Of a stretch of DNA of 64,000 bases, positions 48,017 to 62,337 are shown piece by piece. How positions within the stretch are numbered: position 1 is the stretch's first letter; each line of letters begins with the position of its first letter. The notes under the pieces were generated by a model. It saw only the letters and a program-made list of their open reading frames with translations. It did not search any database and was not told the DNA's origin. Both the position numbers and the translations under genes were made by a program. Source of the DNA: Ophiodon elongatus (Eukaryota; Chordata; Actinopteri; Perciformes; Hexagrammidae); assembly GCA_016806645.1 (NCBI GenBank), contig JACSYO010001618.1, forward strand, positions 578,501 through 642,500, in the 5' to 3' direction.

Positions 48017-48544
48017 TGTATGAGTCACATTTCTCATTCTGTTATGATTGTATAATAGCAAAATCTGACGCTATCCAACTATCACAACAAAACATTGGGC
48101 AGTTAAAAAAAAGAAGAAAGAATCATATCGCTGTAATTTAAAAGTCAGAAGTGACAAACACAGAGTGTAGCATCAAAAACTCACTTTGATGTACAATAGG
48201 CGGAAAAAGGTATAAATTTGGGTGTAACGTATTTTACAGATCAAAGAAACGTACAGTAAAACTGGTGCTTTTTTTGCCCTTTTCAAATGGAAACAACATC
48301 TGATGCATATCCTATTGATCATTAATCAAAGTATTGGGACATTAAGAAGCTTAAATAGCCTTCTATTGTTTTTTTAATTTTAATATAATTTAACATAATA
48401 ATATAATTATATCAGTCTACTAGCAATGTTTCAAGTCAGTGCGGTTGAAACCATAACTCTAAAAATGGCGTACAGGCTCCCAATGTTTTACTTATTACTA
48501 GTATTCATTATTATAACATGGTTTGCATACAATCTGAAGTCAAA

Positions 48545-48980
48545 TTGTTTAAGAAACAATGAGTTTGGCATGTTGGGAGATATGCTTCTGAGCTTTCTTA
48601 CATAGATGATCAATACCACTCTCACATCTGGAAAAAGCACAAACACCGAGCCTGGCTCTGTCCGGCTGAACCTAAATCAGCCTAAAAGCACCTCTGAAGC
48701 TCACTAATTAACACATTGTATCGGCAGGAAGTAAATGCAACCAGCCAGGAGATAGTCCAGCACATAACTCCTGTAACACCACAATTTTGTTTACTCTCTA
48801 GTTTTCGTATGCATTAAAACACATCCAACCTAACGTGTTGATCAGTGAGCTTTAGAGGAGCTCGTGGGCAGACTCCGTTTCCTTCGGACAGAAAAAGGCT
48901 CGATGTTTTCAGAGCAGTTTCATATTCACCATACAATCTTCTCAACTCCCAAAATGTCAGACTACACTTTTAATGACACC
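48545..48980. repeat. Fold-back (inverted-repeat) element, copy 2
   Basis: It is related to the element at 46993-47501 (GATCAATACCACTCTCACATCTG; GCCTGGCTCTGTCCGGCTGA; GCACCTCTGAAGCTCACTAATTAACAC). Its right part is inverted relative to the left (GATCAGTGAGCTTTAGAGGAGCTC ... CAATCTTCTCAACTCCCAAAATG). Confidence 0.7.
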
Positions 48981-49014
48981 AAAACCTGCTGACTTGAAGC
49001 ATAAACTTAAACCT

Positions 49015-49285
49015 GCTTGTAAACCAGAGCCGATCCGATACTGGATTGTTGAGGCAAATAACAATACCCATATTTGAAAGCCAATATATATCGGCCAATA
49101 TTGTTTTTTTTAACATTTAAGTTTCTCTAAAATTGGGATGATGACACGTGCTGAGCAGGACAATTACCACACGACAAACTGTGTCGTGGAAACACAGTTC
49201 ATCTCAAACACATCTTTGACATTTAGTGTTCCTTATTAGCCGACACATGCCGATATGATATACTGGTGATATGCTCATCAGCCGG
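49015..49285. repeat. Dispersed repeat with ATCGG/CCGATAT motifs
   Basis: CCGATCCGATACTGG, TATATCGGCCAATATTG and CGACACATGCCGATATGATA recall a dispersed fish repeat rich in (C)CGATA motifs. A similar kind of element is at 57805-58135. Confidence 0.5.
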
Positions 49286-49701
49286 TAACACTATTGCAAA
49301 TTATTTAATTGTCTCAATAATGGGGCTTGTTTAATGACCAATAGGCTACTCACCTAAAATGTATGATCTTTATCATTAAAACTATCTTGAAAATGTGACT
49401 TTGTTTAGTACTTCACGTTATAACAGCTTCTGATTGGTAAAGCAATTATTAACCTACATGATGCACACAGAGGACCAAAACCTCAGGTTACTTTGGGTTG
49501 AATGAATTTAAAAAGACAAGAAATGTTTGACATCCCTACTTTCACCTTCCTCTCACACTCATCATATTCACTTGGCTTGAAGTGCTTGAGACAGAGAACT
49601 TAGAAAAGAAAAGAAAAGTTTGCTGTACTCCCATAACTAGTCCGTTGCAGTGAGCCTGATCACATTGGTTGGCTATGAAAACAGATTACGATACTTTCTG
49701 T

Positions 49702-49703
<2 letters not shown>

Positions 49704-49732
<29 letters not shown>
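49704..49732. repeat. CT microsatellite
   Basis: Fourteen CT units, followed by further CT-rich sequence to 49760. Confidence 0.95.
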
Positions 49733-49737
<5 letters not shown>

Positions 49738-49947
49738 GCTCTCTCTCACTTTCTCTCTTGGTTTGTTTAATATCAAGCCTGCTTAAACATTTAACACCCT
49801 GTTCAAAGTTATTGTAAACCTTACTTCACCACCAATCCAGCCACAGTGGGGCCCACTTTCTCCCAAAAGTGACCAACGAGCACCATCACATTACTCACAG
49901 AGACGGCCTGTGTTTCTTTAAAAACAAAAAATAAAACAAAATCAAAT

Positions 49948-49980
49948 TCTTTTTTTTCTTTTCTTTTTTTTTTTTTTTTT
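49948..49980. repeat. T homopolymer tract
   Basis: T runs interrupted by two C residues, with an A-rich stretch directly to the left. Confidence 0.95.
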
Positions 49981-50463
49981 AAAGAGAGATAAACTCATCC
50001 AAGAGGCAGCTGAGGCCAATGTCAACACGAGAAGAATTACAAGCTGAACACGTCGCTCAAATCACATAACAGTTACGGAGCAGAGGGTCGGGGGGGGAGA
50101 GGGGGTTGGACTTTGGAAGGCTGCTGGCTAGGGACGGGGAGAGGGCTGGCTGAGGAGCTGAGGAGCACGTGGTCTGGACGAGAATGTGTTCTACTTGTCT
50201 CTTGACAAGTACGTAAGCAATCACTTTAACATGTCCGACTAAATATGATTGTCTTCAAAGTAACATTTTCTAGTTATGTTTTGCTTTTGTAAAAATGTCA
50301 GGACTCTGAAGTCTGTCTTTCTCCAAAGCTTGTCAAATGTTCTTCTGCATTCCACCCACAGTGGCCTCCTCTTCCTCCTGCAGCCTTTCTGCTCAGCCTG
50401 GCTTCCTCTGGCTTCCATCTCCTCTCCTCGCTCCCTTTCATTTTGCAAAAGGAGGTCTAGGGG

Positions 50464-50576
50464 CTAGACAATGGAGTCCCAATCAAAGTCATCCTGGATG
50501 TCATCAGCTGGCATGCGATGCATCTGGAAGTTTCTGGTAGGTATCATGTGCTGCTGGTTCATCTGTGCATGGTGTC
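50464..50576 (-). CDS. foxj3: foxj3 last exon
   Basis: The acceptor TTTCCAG precedes 37 codons including the stop TAG at 50466-50464. It ends in the conserved acidic FOXJ3 terminus PADDIQDDFDWDSIV, the likely activation-domain end. Confidence 0.97.
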
Positions 50577-53500
50577 CTGGAAAGAAAACGGGGGCAAAGA
50601 AGAGTCAGATCCACACAGCTGGTAGCTTTTCTAAAAAGGCAAAAAGCTGGATTTATTAATAAAAACATTAATATAAGGTTTCATAATGTGCTGCAAATGA
50701 GTCTTCTTGTCACCTGTCATTGTGGGTCCTGTGCTGCTCATGGGGGGCATGTGTGGATATCCTGGAGGACCCATCATGGACATGCTCTGTCTGGTGTCCA
50801 TGTAGAGATTTCCTGAAGAGAGAATCAGAAGAAAACTTTATTTTAAGCCTCAGTTAAACCAGGAAATGCACCTCTTAAATTTAAGTAATGCATCTGAAGA
50901 AAAAAAGTTTTAAGGGGAAGAACCTGCTAGCAATTTAATAATTTTACAGTAGGATCTCTGAATTATCCCAAATTATTGTTGCTACCTACAGGTGAAACAT
51001 CATGGTCTATACTAGCCTGTGACGAAGGGGTTACAAGTAGACATTGGTTCACTTTTCAGGGGTCACAATCCAAAAAGGTTGGGATTCACTGGCATGAAGA
51101 GCAAGCAGAGCTCACCGTGTGCAAAAAGACTGTTTGCACTTTAAAATAGAGGGAACTGCAGGAGAGATCAATTCATCAAACAATGGGCTTGTGTATTTAT
51201 TTTTTCAACCTTTTTTTTGCCGTTGGTTTAAAGTTAAAATACAGTAAAAAAATGCACAATCTTTCCTAGGAAACAGAACCAAATAAAATGACTACATCTT
51301 TCAAGATACATTGGTTATTCAGAGGCAGAGAAACAGCTGCTATCTATATGATGATGAACTACACAAATTCTATCAAACCGTGATGTAAATGAGGTGGGAG
51401 GGTTGAGGAGCGGGAGTTTAACCTGTGTTGAGGTGCTGGCTGGGTTTGCTGGGGTGCATGGAGCCATGACAAACAGGAGGCTGCACTGCCCCTTGTGGCT
51501 GGATTACACCGGTGCGGGCAAAAAACTGGTTGATGGACGAGCAGAGGTCGGCGATCTGGGTGGGTTCCAGGGACCAATTGTTCAACTCCGCTTGTCTCAT
51601 ACTATCTCTCAGTCCTGAGGACCATAAAACACAAATTTGTAGACAGAACAACCAGAGTTACTATCAGAGCTGGTAACAGTGTCTGTCTGCACTAAAATGC
51701 CTTTGTGACAATGACATGTATGAAACTGCACCAGCCGACTGTCCAAAGAATAGAAATTTAGGAAATGACAAACTAATTAACAAACACAAGGAAAAACTTT
51801 GGTTGCAATATATATTCATTATGTCAGTAACCTTCAGTGGGTGATATTTAAAAAACATCCTACCTTGCAATCCTAGACTGTAATTGGATAAACTGACCTG
51901 CTGAGCTCAGTGTTTTGGTAATTAAACTTGAAGGCAGTGTTATTTAATTGAAGAGCTCAGTTTAATTAAACTCGTAATCAACTCCACAGTGTCAACACTT
52001 CAGCACTCAATCAAAAGCTGGGGCAGTACTGTACTATCAGCTCCTGGCTTTAAATGTTTTGTTTCTTCTGTAATCTAGAAAAATCTTGATCTCAAACCAA
52101 AAAGAAAAAAATCAAATACATTACATTACTATTATTTGTTTAATATTTGTGTCCAAACCGCACCTTGGAAAGGTGAAAGGTCGACATCAGCCCAGTTATA
52201 GCTGCTAGCAATACGACAGCTTTCTTTCAGTGCATCCAGATTTGGGTACCAGTCAGACAGTAAACCTGCAACACACACACAGCATACTATCTGTAACATT
52301 TCAAGATAAGAGACTTGAAGGATAAAGATAATTTTGGTCCCGACACCAAGTTCACTCTTTGGACAAATACAGATTTAGTCCTAATTACATAATTTAAGGA
52401 CAAATGCACAATAATTGCTGATGTAATTGTTATAAACTGTGGGTCAGGTTATAAGGCCAGATGATGCATTTTCATTGTAGTCACATTTTTATAGCTGTGC
52501 AGGCAGTTGTATCGCCAAATGAATGAGAAGGTAGCACCAAATAAAACAGTTCATCAGGCTCTTGAACAGTTAAGCTCTGCGTTGTGACCACTAGGAGGAG
52601 CCAGTCGACTCTGTAAGAGCTGCTGAAGTCACTGGATGCAGCATTGCTTTGTTCTCACAACAGCGCAGATAATAAATCAGATGATGATTTACTATTTAGC
52701 ATCTATACATTTCCATTGCACATAACAATTTCTAAATGCCTTATGACTAAAAATGACAATGATACAAAACCATATGCAGCTGTTGTCTCTGTTGACATGT
52801 GTGAGTGGTGAACATGAGGAGGAGAGAACAACACGGCGAAGACGATGACAGACAGAGGGTCTTACCTGTGTTGCAGGCCATCTGTTGCTGGGTAGGATGG
52901 GGCTGGTGGGAGAGGCTCTGATGCGGCTGTCCGTGTTGAGAAGGGTGCTGGCTGTGCTGCGTGTGTTGGGAGGGGTGTGGCGTGTGTTGCTGTGGGTGCT
53001 GGCCGTGGGACGGGTGCTGCGATGGGTGCTGCCCGTGCTGGGAGTGCGCAGCGTGTTGTGGGTGCTGACTGTGCTGGGCATGTTGGCTGTGTTGGTTGTG
53101 GGGGCCGCCGTGCTGCGGGAGGTGCTGTGCGTGGGGGGAGCCGTGGCCAGGGTGGGCTTGGGCCGGATGGGAAAGGGGCACCTGGCCACTGTTGGCAGAG
53201 TGGCTGTTGGGGTGGCTGTTGGGTTGGTTGTTTGACAGGCTGTTCTGAGTGCTAATGGTGCCACTGGGGGAGTGCTGATAGGAGCAGGAGGTGTGGGACT
53301 GCTGGGAGGAATCTGACGGTATACCCATCAGGCCTGCGAAACAAAACACACCAACACAAAGGTTTTAATACCGCTTAGACAAATAGTCGGTAACAGATAT
53401 GTCAATCGACAGAAAATTATGATTATCAACAATTTGGATTATTGATAGTGCTGCAACTAACCTTTTGATGTTGATTAAATTGGCAATTACTTTCCTAATT

Positions 53501-56500
53501 TATCAATAAGTCGCTTTGTCTAATAAATGTTAGAAAATAATGAAAAATGGCCGTCATATTTCCTCCGTCTTTAAACATCTTTTTTGTTTGTCTTGATATA
53601 TAAAATCAGCAAAAAATCTGCAAATTCTCACACAGAAAAAACTGGAACAATCTAATGGCCTCAAGCGATTATTCAATCATAAAATTGTTGCAGATTCATT
53701 TTCTGGAAAAAGGCCACTTGCTTGCAACACTTGCTAAATCCAGCGTCTCAATTTTGAGAATTCTACTTTTCTCTGGACAAACAGAGAGAGAGGATCGTCA
53801 CATAAAAACAGCTACTTCCATACATCTAAACATCTTACAATAATGGGATTTCTGTCTCACGTGAAAGAATAATTCACTCCCCAAAGGATCATTTGTATAT
53901 CAGTGACTCACACGGTGTAACCTTGAATTCGTGAGGAACATTTCTTTTTTTCTCACATGCCTCCATAGTGAACGAAGACTCAAAAAACTGAGAAGTTTCT
54001 TGATGAATTGCAGTAAATTGGGGCCCGCGTTGACAACAACAAACTATATCAAAACATCAGTTTAAAAACTCACAACTCGTGCCGTATAATCCAAGTCTCA
54101 TTTATCCAGTCATACGCTCACTGCCTCCCAAACACACGCATCTTCCCTAAAACCGTGCTATTTAAAACACTTCTGCGTTAACAGTCTCACGCTTGCGCAG
54201 GCGTGCTGCTTGTCTATGAGTACTGTTTATGTAGTGTTTAAAGTAGGACGGTTTTAGCGAAGATGCATGTGTTTGTTAAGTAGTGAGCATATGACTGGAT
54301 AAATGAGAGTTGGTTTATACACAAGTTTTTAAGCTGATGTTTTGATATAATTTGCTGTCGTCAACGCGGCCCCCCATTTACTTAAATTCATTACGAATTT
54401 TCTCAGTTCTTATAGTCTTCATTCCCTGTGGAGGCACGCGAGAAAAATTCAATATTCCTCACAAATTCAAGGTGACATGATTCGAGTAATTGATGTAAAA
54501 ATGGTCATTTTTAGGGGTGAAGAATTCCTTTAAGTAGTTGTACACTTGAGACAGACCAGCTGCCATTTTGTTGTATCTGGGAATGACTCAGCATCAGTGG
54601 TGTCTCTGAGGTTCCCGAGACTGCCGTCGCCTCGCCAGCTACACAGCTCTGGATTGTCTTTGACAAATTCATTGTGCCGCTGCATGGCTCTTAAAACAGA
54701 CATGACTGGAACATGAACATCTGCACACCCAACTGCAATCATCTGAGTGGCAGGGAGTGGTCTTAAGAGGCCCTGTCCTTCACAGCTTTGGCACCGTAAA
54801 CCTATTTCACTGGAGTGCTTTTAGAGCTGACTCTAGCCCTGCACCTCCACAATCGGCACGTAGCACTCACTGCAGGGGTGACAAAGGTGCATCTCTTATC
54901 GGCACAGAAAGCCCATTGTCCAACCAGGGAAATACAGAAAGCAATTAACGCGGCACCAGAATAATAATGCGAGCTCATTACCTATTATCAAAGCCAGTGA
55001 ATTAGCTCACTGTCTACAGCGGCAGAGTGTGAAATCCTCTAGCTCGATTATTTACGCTTTTTAATTGCTAAAGCTTGTCTGACTAAGAGATTTCACTTTT
55101 ATGCGCATAAAATAGGTAACAACTTTGAACTAATGAAACATAGATGATAGATTAAAGGAGAGGAACTCTTTGAAAACATTAGCATGAAATGCATTTGATT
55201 TGTGAAAGTAGGTTATACACAGAAAGCTCAGTCTACTTTCCTCATAACCTGCTTGTCAAGTGCTCTTTGTTTATCAGTCAATCAGATTACAAGCAAAAAT
55301 GCATTTTGTTCTGCAGGGACTCACAGGCTTTTGGAAAGCTGTGCTCTATCCGCTACTATGTATTATATCATGCAAATTCCCCATCATTATGACAAATGAA
55401 CCTCAAATCCAGCAGATATGACCTCCTTCACTCCTCTGATGAAACACAGCCTACATGAGAAAACATTTCAAACGTGACAACAAGACGCAGACAACTTTCA
55501 TGTAATTTGAAAAATATAAAGCAAGAAGGCTGGTGTATCAAATCTGAATTAACCATTAAATGAATGCAGTAACATCTCGTTTTACATCCTCTCATGAAAT
55601 ATTTAAGACATGAACTCTCAGACTCGGCTTCTGAACATGAAATGAGGCCTTTTCCACATGAAAATACTCAGCGTGTGGAATACCTGCTCACTTCACAGTA
55701 AATCTAATTAGTACCTAAAGACTCTCTATAGCCCCAGCTGTTAAGAACAAAACAACATTAGGAAAATCGCTCTGAGAATCATCTCATTCCTCGATAAATA
55801 AAGCTTAGGCTTTTTATTCAATTTCCACTTGATGCTCCCGTGAGGCCACTCACCTTGTTGGCTGAAGGACTGCTCAAAAACAGACTTGTAAAGGCTGCGG
55901 AAGGAGGCACTGAGATCTTCAAATTCAGAGAACAGGAGCTGCTTGTCCCTGTCTGGCATGTTGTACTGGGACTGGGGGGGCTGCTGGAGGCTCATAGACT
56001 GGGACACGGGCTCTGGGTGACTGCTCACCTGGAGAGACGAGGAGATAAAGAACGCTAAAGATTAACAAAAGTAAACGTGAGTTTAATTGATCAGATTATT
56101 TATAGTATAATATAATATATATTATATTATTAATTTGTGATATATATTTTTGTAAAAGCACACTGGCTACATCTGCACCACAGACTACAGATACAACTGA
56201 TTCTAAGAGGAGCGCACTACAACGTTAAAACATACACATCAGTAATATACATACTTTTCAAAAGAGTCGCTCATGCTCATCTGGTCATGGAGCCACAAAA
56301 ACAGAAAACAGAAAACCTCTAGAATATTAAAAGCAAAGTTTGTGATTTATGTGAATGCATAGGAGGATGGTTCGAGTCTTCTGAGGAGCCACTTTTATAA
56401 TGTTGTTTGCGTCTGAAGAGGTGTCTGTCACGCCAATAACACAGTTCATAATAATCTAGGTCAGTGCTTAGTTACCGCCTTGGCTCACATACCATTAAAA

Positions 56501-59500
56501 GACCAACTCGAATGGACACAAACCCAATACTCTGGTGGCCAACCAAAATGTATTTAAAACAAAATCAATAGCAATACCTTGTACAAATAAGCAGCCATTT
56601 TATCCATGTATTTGTGTGGGCAGTCAATGTTATGCACTGCCCCGAGGTGTGAGACGGCAAGCAGCGTTCCCTCCAGCAACAAGTTTGTCTACGAGATTCA
56701 TCGCAGCGAGGGCAGCAATGAAAAACCATTGCTATTTCACAAAGCAGGACCTGACCTGTGTCAACTGTGGGGCTAGCATTACAAGAGAGGTCACGTCCAA
56801 TTTTTGATCATAACATCTTCCTCTCCCAAGATGTGGCCAGGCTGCCGAAGTGCACGGCTCACAGTCTGGCTTGGGTAAGAGTGAAGCGGTGAAAATAAAG
56901 ACAGAGTGTTTACTGTGAGCTGCTGCTGCTGCTGCTGCTGCTTTGGCTGTGTGTGTGAGAGTGAGAGAGAGAGAGAGAGCACATCCATCAGGCTGAGCCG
57001 ATCGATGCTCAGCGCCTAGAGCAGGGAGCACTCTAGGATGCAGGAGGACCACACCAAAGAGGGGGCATCTCTGGTGGGAGGACATCAGAGGAAGCGCTTT
57101 CCTTTGTCTGGCTTCCAGGAGCGTGCACATTTTTCTCTGTTTCCCTTAACCCCCTTCCTGATGTTGTACTCGAGCGCATGTCCACCCTGAACCTCCGTCT
57201 ATTGCTGTCTACGGCTGGCTCCTCTGAAGAAAGCCTCCTGGGGCTGTCCGATCAGATGAAATATGGGATACAGTACACTTTCTAAGTCTGGCGGTGTTTC
57301 ATTTTCATTCATTTAGTGACTGTGGCTCTCCCACAGCTTGAAAAATGTGGATAAAATGAGAATTCATCATTTGGCCTTCGTGCGTAGCGCTAAACAAATT
57401 ATCAGCTACACTACATTTATATAAATATCTTGTTACAAATATCCAACTAAGAGACATTCATGAGCTGCAACATCGACATTCAAAATTCCTAGCATCCTTT
57501 AAGGAACAGCGGGGCAACGGCACACTACCACAGCAGGACCTTATTTGTTCTGTCTTTGTACCACTGCAAAATGTAGATTGATGAAGAGCGGCCCTCGGTC
57601 TTACCGGTGTGTAGCTGTGCACACTGCCCACACTGTTGAGATTGACGGAGGCCAGACTCTGATCAGACAGGCTGTTGTTAAGGCTGCTTCTTGGACTATC
57701 GCTCCCTTCCTGGTCTGTATTGTACAACGCCACCTGAAACACACACATGTACATTAGCTTGTTATCTTAGACACACATACACACTCACTAATGTTATTAA
57801 AATGGTTGTAACGATACATCGTTCTGAATCGGTATTCCGATTCAATGATCAATGTAAAAACACCAATATATATCATATTTCGGATGCACTACATATTTTT
57901 TATTCCTATGGCGCGCGTGTCACCTACATAACCCAGTAAGAAAATAAAAAATGTGTTGCTTTTTGTGAGTTAATATAAATGTAACTGATTGTGTTCAATT
58001 AACATATGGACTGCAGGGACCCTAAATTTAATCAAATCCAAATCAACATTGTCAGACTTTGTGATATCAGCAGATATCGAATCGTTGTCCAAAGAATCGA
58101 CATAATATGGTATCTATATCGTAATGAAACTAGTGATTTACATCCTTGGTACTAATTGTCATCACCAATCTTGCTGATGGTAAAGCACGTCAGCATTCCT
58201 CTGAGATAATGCTGGTTTACAGTTAAACAACGTAATTTAGTATGGAATTGTAAAGCCTGAGCATGTGTGTGTGCTGCAGGCAATGACATGTCATAATAGC
58301 AGAGTACTTGCTTTTCACTTCACTGAGGGTGTGTGGAGGAGACACAGGGTGCTGCTGAACACCCACCACAGTCACTAAGGGGTTCAAGCTGAGCGTGTGA
58401 AGGGGTCTGGAGACAGCTGAGACATTCCTATCACTAAAGGTCACACTACTGGCGATGTCAGCCACATCTGCTCACCGAGCGCAAATACGTTCGGGACAAC
58501 TAACAAAGGATTTCAGTGCAGCCGAGACACTGACCTTTGGATACAGCAGCGAAACTAGCCGAAGCACTTCAGGACGACAATCTTAATTATCGTCTAACAA
58601 GGTTTCAGCCCTCCCGCCCTTCCCAAATAAAGTGCGTCGTCAGACAATTAAGACAATAGTAAGAACGATCCAGATAATGAATATAATGATACCCATAGAG
58701 AATAGTCCATGTGTTGAGTTTTGTATTGTGAGAAAGGAATGGCAGTAATGCATCGATGGTGTTGCGGTGGAAGAGGGCCTGGCATTCAAGGATTGGTGTT
58801 TGTGCATTTCCATCCATGACTGACTGCAGCATGGTGGCTTCTGCTCATCGCTGTAAGTGGAACAGAGTGGGCTCTGTGCTCAGCACAATGAGACAGCAGT
58901 GGCAGCAGCCTTCAGGCAGGCAGATTGGCCCGGCCCTGCCCAGCATCCTGCCTCTCAACAGCAGCAGTGGACTGAAGCCTCTTGTCTTTCTGCTGAGGCA
59001 CAGTGAGCTACCACAGGGGCCACGAGGACGCAAGAAAACCCAGACAGCCTTGACTGCCTTCTCTGCTCTGACTGATTGGCCCGCTGACTAACATGCTGGT
59101 ACGACTCCAGGACGCACACATGCAGAGTGAGAGCGTCCGATCATATTAAGCTTTTACTATGGCGCTTGACTCCTGAGCTGGTAGAATGAGATAGAAGTAC
59201 TGCAATTAAAAAAACGGGGTGCGACTGATGAATCCAGGCAACACTGTACAAGGAAGAGGGGTGAGGCTGAGGGAGAGGGAGAGGAGAATAGGGGGGTGGG
59301 GGGTAGTAAGAGAAGCTCATTAGGCAACTCTAGCCTTCCTCCACTCAGTGTGGGCTTGGCTCCAGTGTTCATTAGCGTGAAGGGGAACTCAATGAGCAGC
59401 TAAGACTGAAGGCTTAAGCACGTCTACAATATCAGCCCCACAATGCTAATCAAAAGCAGCGTGCCACAGAAATATAAATGTTACGCGTAATGAAGTCATA

Positions 59501-61715
59501 AAACAGGCTTTTAGCCTTAAGTCTCCCACCGCAATCTATTTTTACTCTACTCACCCATAAAGTGTGATGGTTTCAAAACCTGACTGCTCTGTGGTTTACG
59601 ACGCAGACCCCAGAGACCCCTGAGTGAAGACACCCACTCGAGCATGCGCCGTCACAGACGAGCACCCAGTCACATCTCGCCCACATATGTAGAAGCATGC
59701 ACAAACATATGACACACGCACGCATTTCTACAGCTACAGAGGTGCACAACGGCAGGATAACACACACACACACACACACACATACATACATACATACATA
59801 CATACAAAAACACACAGACAGAGGCAGGCATGCTCATACAGGCAGGAGTGGCTCCACAGTAAATACTGTGTACAGTGTTAGCTAGCAGGCAAGCGAGTCA
59901 GAGTTCTATTCTTAGCAGTGAATTAAGTAAAAAGCCAGAGGTGTCTTTTACATGGGGGCCTAATCTGGAGCATGAGACATGGATTATGAAATCAAAGCAA
60001 GATTGGCCCAGGTGTCTCCAACAATGCCAGCGAGTGTTCAGCACAATCCCTGCATGCAGGATTGAACAGACAGGGAGAGACAGAGGGAGAGAGAAGGAAG
60101 AGATATGAGAGAGAGGAAAAGAGAGAAGCAGGGGGAAAAAGCCAGACTATTCATCAGCAAACACACTCCACAACAATCCCCTCTTTCCCTTCATCATCAC
60201 ACTTCAGTGCCAGAGTTTCACCACATTCAAGCCAATGTTTAGGGCCACCTCTCCCCCCACCCTGAGAAACATTGGAGTCTATGTGAGAAAGGCACACGAA
60301 AAAAAAAAGACATGAGGGACAATCTTGTGAGGAATGTCCGACAGAAGAGAAGAGGAAAAGAGATTCCTGCTGGTTCAGTATTCGCCCTGCCAGTGCCTCT
60401 CATTGGTCTATCTGAGAAGGCGGGAATGAGGGAGAGAGACTGGAATAGAAAGGGAGAGAGAGAGAGAGAAAACCAGAGAGGGAATTCCTGTGGCTTGGCA
60501 CACTGCACCGAAAGAGGCGTGGCCTGTCGTGTGTTTACAGTGTAAGACAGTGAGAAACAAGCTCTCTCCGAGGAGTTACGGTCTCAGATCCGTTGCTATT
60601 TAACTTTGTCTTCTGTTCACTTCCCCACCGTAACAGTTTTTGTCACAACCAAATGAACAAAAAGAGACAAATCAAAACTTGCAATCACATCGTAGTAATG
60701 TCTTGCGCGGTTTTAATGTTTTCTGCTTGTTGCTCATGTGAGTTATTTGACGAGAGGTATTTGATGGCAGGAGGCCAAACTCTAAGCTGTCAGCTCTCTA
60801 CATTAGAGCCTCATTATGCAGTAACCGCTGGTGGAGACTGGTGCTGTGGCAAGTGCTTGTTTGTAGCAATCAGAGAAAAAAAAGGGCCATCTTTCCCCAC
60901 ACATGGGCCCATGAATCTGTCTGCTAGAGTAACATGGAAAACGGCATGTTCTCTATAGAAACAGCCCCAAGCTAATAGTCCCTGACATACTCATCAAAAC
61001 AAGCTGAAACAATCTGTAACACACTGTACATACATGTACACACAAGTTATATCATACACCAACATATGCTCAGACGTTCGAGTCCCCGTCATACACACAA
61101 CCTCACTCCACTTTCCTATGAACAGTCCTGTTCACATTTCTTTTTGGAAAGCTTGCAGCAAATGAATAAGCGACTCTTGTAGGCTTTTTAAAAGTACACT
61201 TGAGAGCTGCCCCCACTGGGCCCAGAGGATGAGAGCTTAAGGTTAAAAAGCCTATTTAAATTTCAGAGTGAGCGGCACACTCACAGCTAACAGCTAGCAG
61301 TCCCTGTAGCTTTGCTCTGTGATGTACAAGTGGTTCCAAGCTTTTACACATATTGAAAAATAAAGAGAGCAAGAGGAACCAGCAGCAGGGGTGGTCACCT
61401 GTAGTGTGGCGACGTAATGTGGTCACAGAACGAGAAACACGACTCTGGGCGTAAACCTCCCCTACAGGTGTGAATACAGAAACCCCACGCAGCGTGTGGT
61501 GTATCCTATTGCAAGTCTGCACGGGACTGTGTAAGGTCTATCAGGTTGCCATGTGCTAAGTATCAGTGTGAGCATCATATTTCCGTGCTGAAGATAACAA
61601 GAGCCTGCTGCCTGTTGTTGTAGAGGAAAAAGGTGCTGCAGTGCAGATAGTTGTGTATTTTGGTGTGGGTTGCATTGCAGAGAAGCTTTAGGCATATGAG
61701 CGCGTGCTTGTGTGC

Positions 61716-61764
<49 letters not shown>

Positions 61765-62287
61765 TCCCCTCCACTAGAGTGCTCCTCTCTCTGTGGGGAA
61801 TATTGCAGTAGGTGGTTGGAGAAGTGGGTGGGGTCAGGGTGCAGCAGTGTAGCCAGGTGTGTGTTGGAGCTGGAGGCTGGATGGCTGGCTCTAGTACCTT
61901 GTTAGTCACAGTGTTGATTGCCAGTGTTGGAGAGGCACTTCCAGAGATCATACACTCCATCCCCAAAGACTCCGACTCCAGGCTGTACGGCGTGGAAGCC
62001 TGTGGGGGTTGGGGGGCGGGGTGTGGAGGCAGACAAAAAATAAAATAAAAACTCAACACCATCTAATTATCAGACACATGAGATCCCACTGCAGGTTGCA
62101 AGGAAAGACCTGTATTATGTTTGTGACAAATCTTCTGCTTAGACCAAACACGTCCTTGTGCACGATACAAAAAATAAACCAGATCTATTGTCATTTGGCA
62201 GAGCAACACCTTTATTTAGGTCACATTTGAACTGTGCTTTCTGAGACGGTAGAGACAGCCCCCCAACCCAACCCTCACCTCCCACCT

Positions 62288-62337
<50 letters not shown>

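Larger units (their letters stand above)
45385..50463 (-). other. foxj3: foxj3 3' untranslated region and flank
   Basis: No coding exon follows the foxj3 stop on the minus strand. A minus-strand AATAAA lies at 45392-45387, which would give a 3' UTR of about 5 kb; nearer sites may be used. The region contains CA and CT microsatellites and two fold-back repeats. Confidence 0.45.

Noticed and set aside
52885..53255. Plus-strand Val/Leu/Gly-rich open frames of about 90-116 codons
   Set aside because: Antisense shadows of the foxj3 His/Gln-rich exon.
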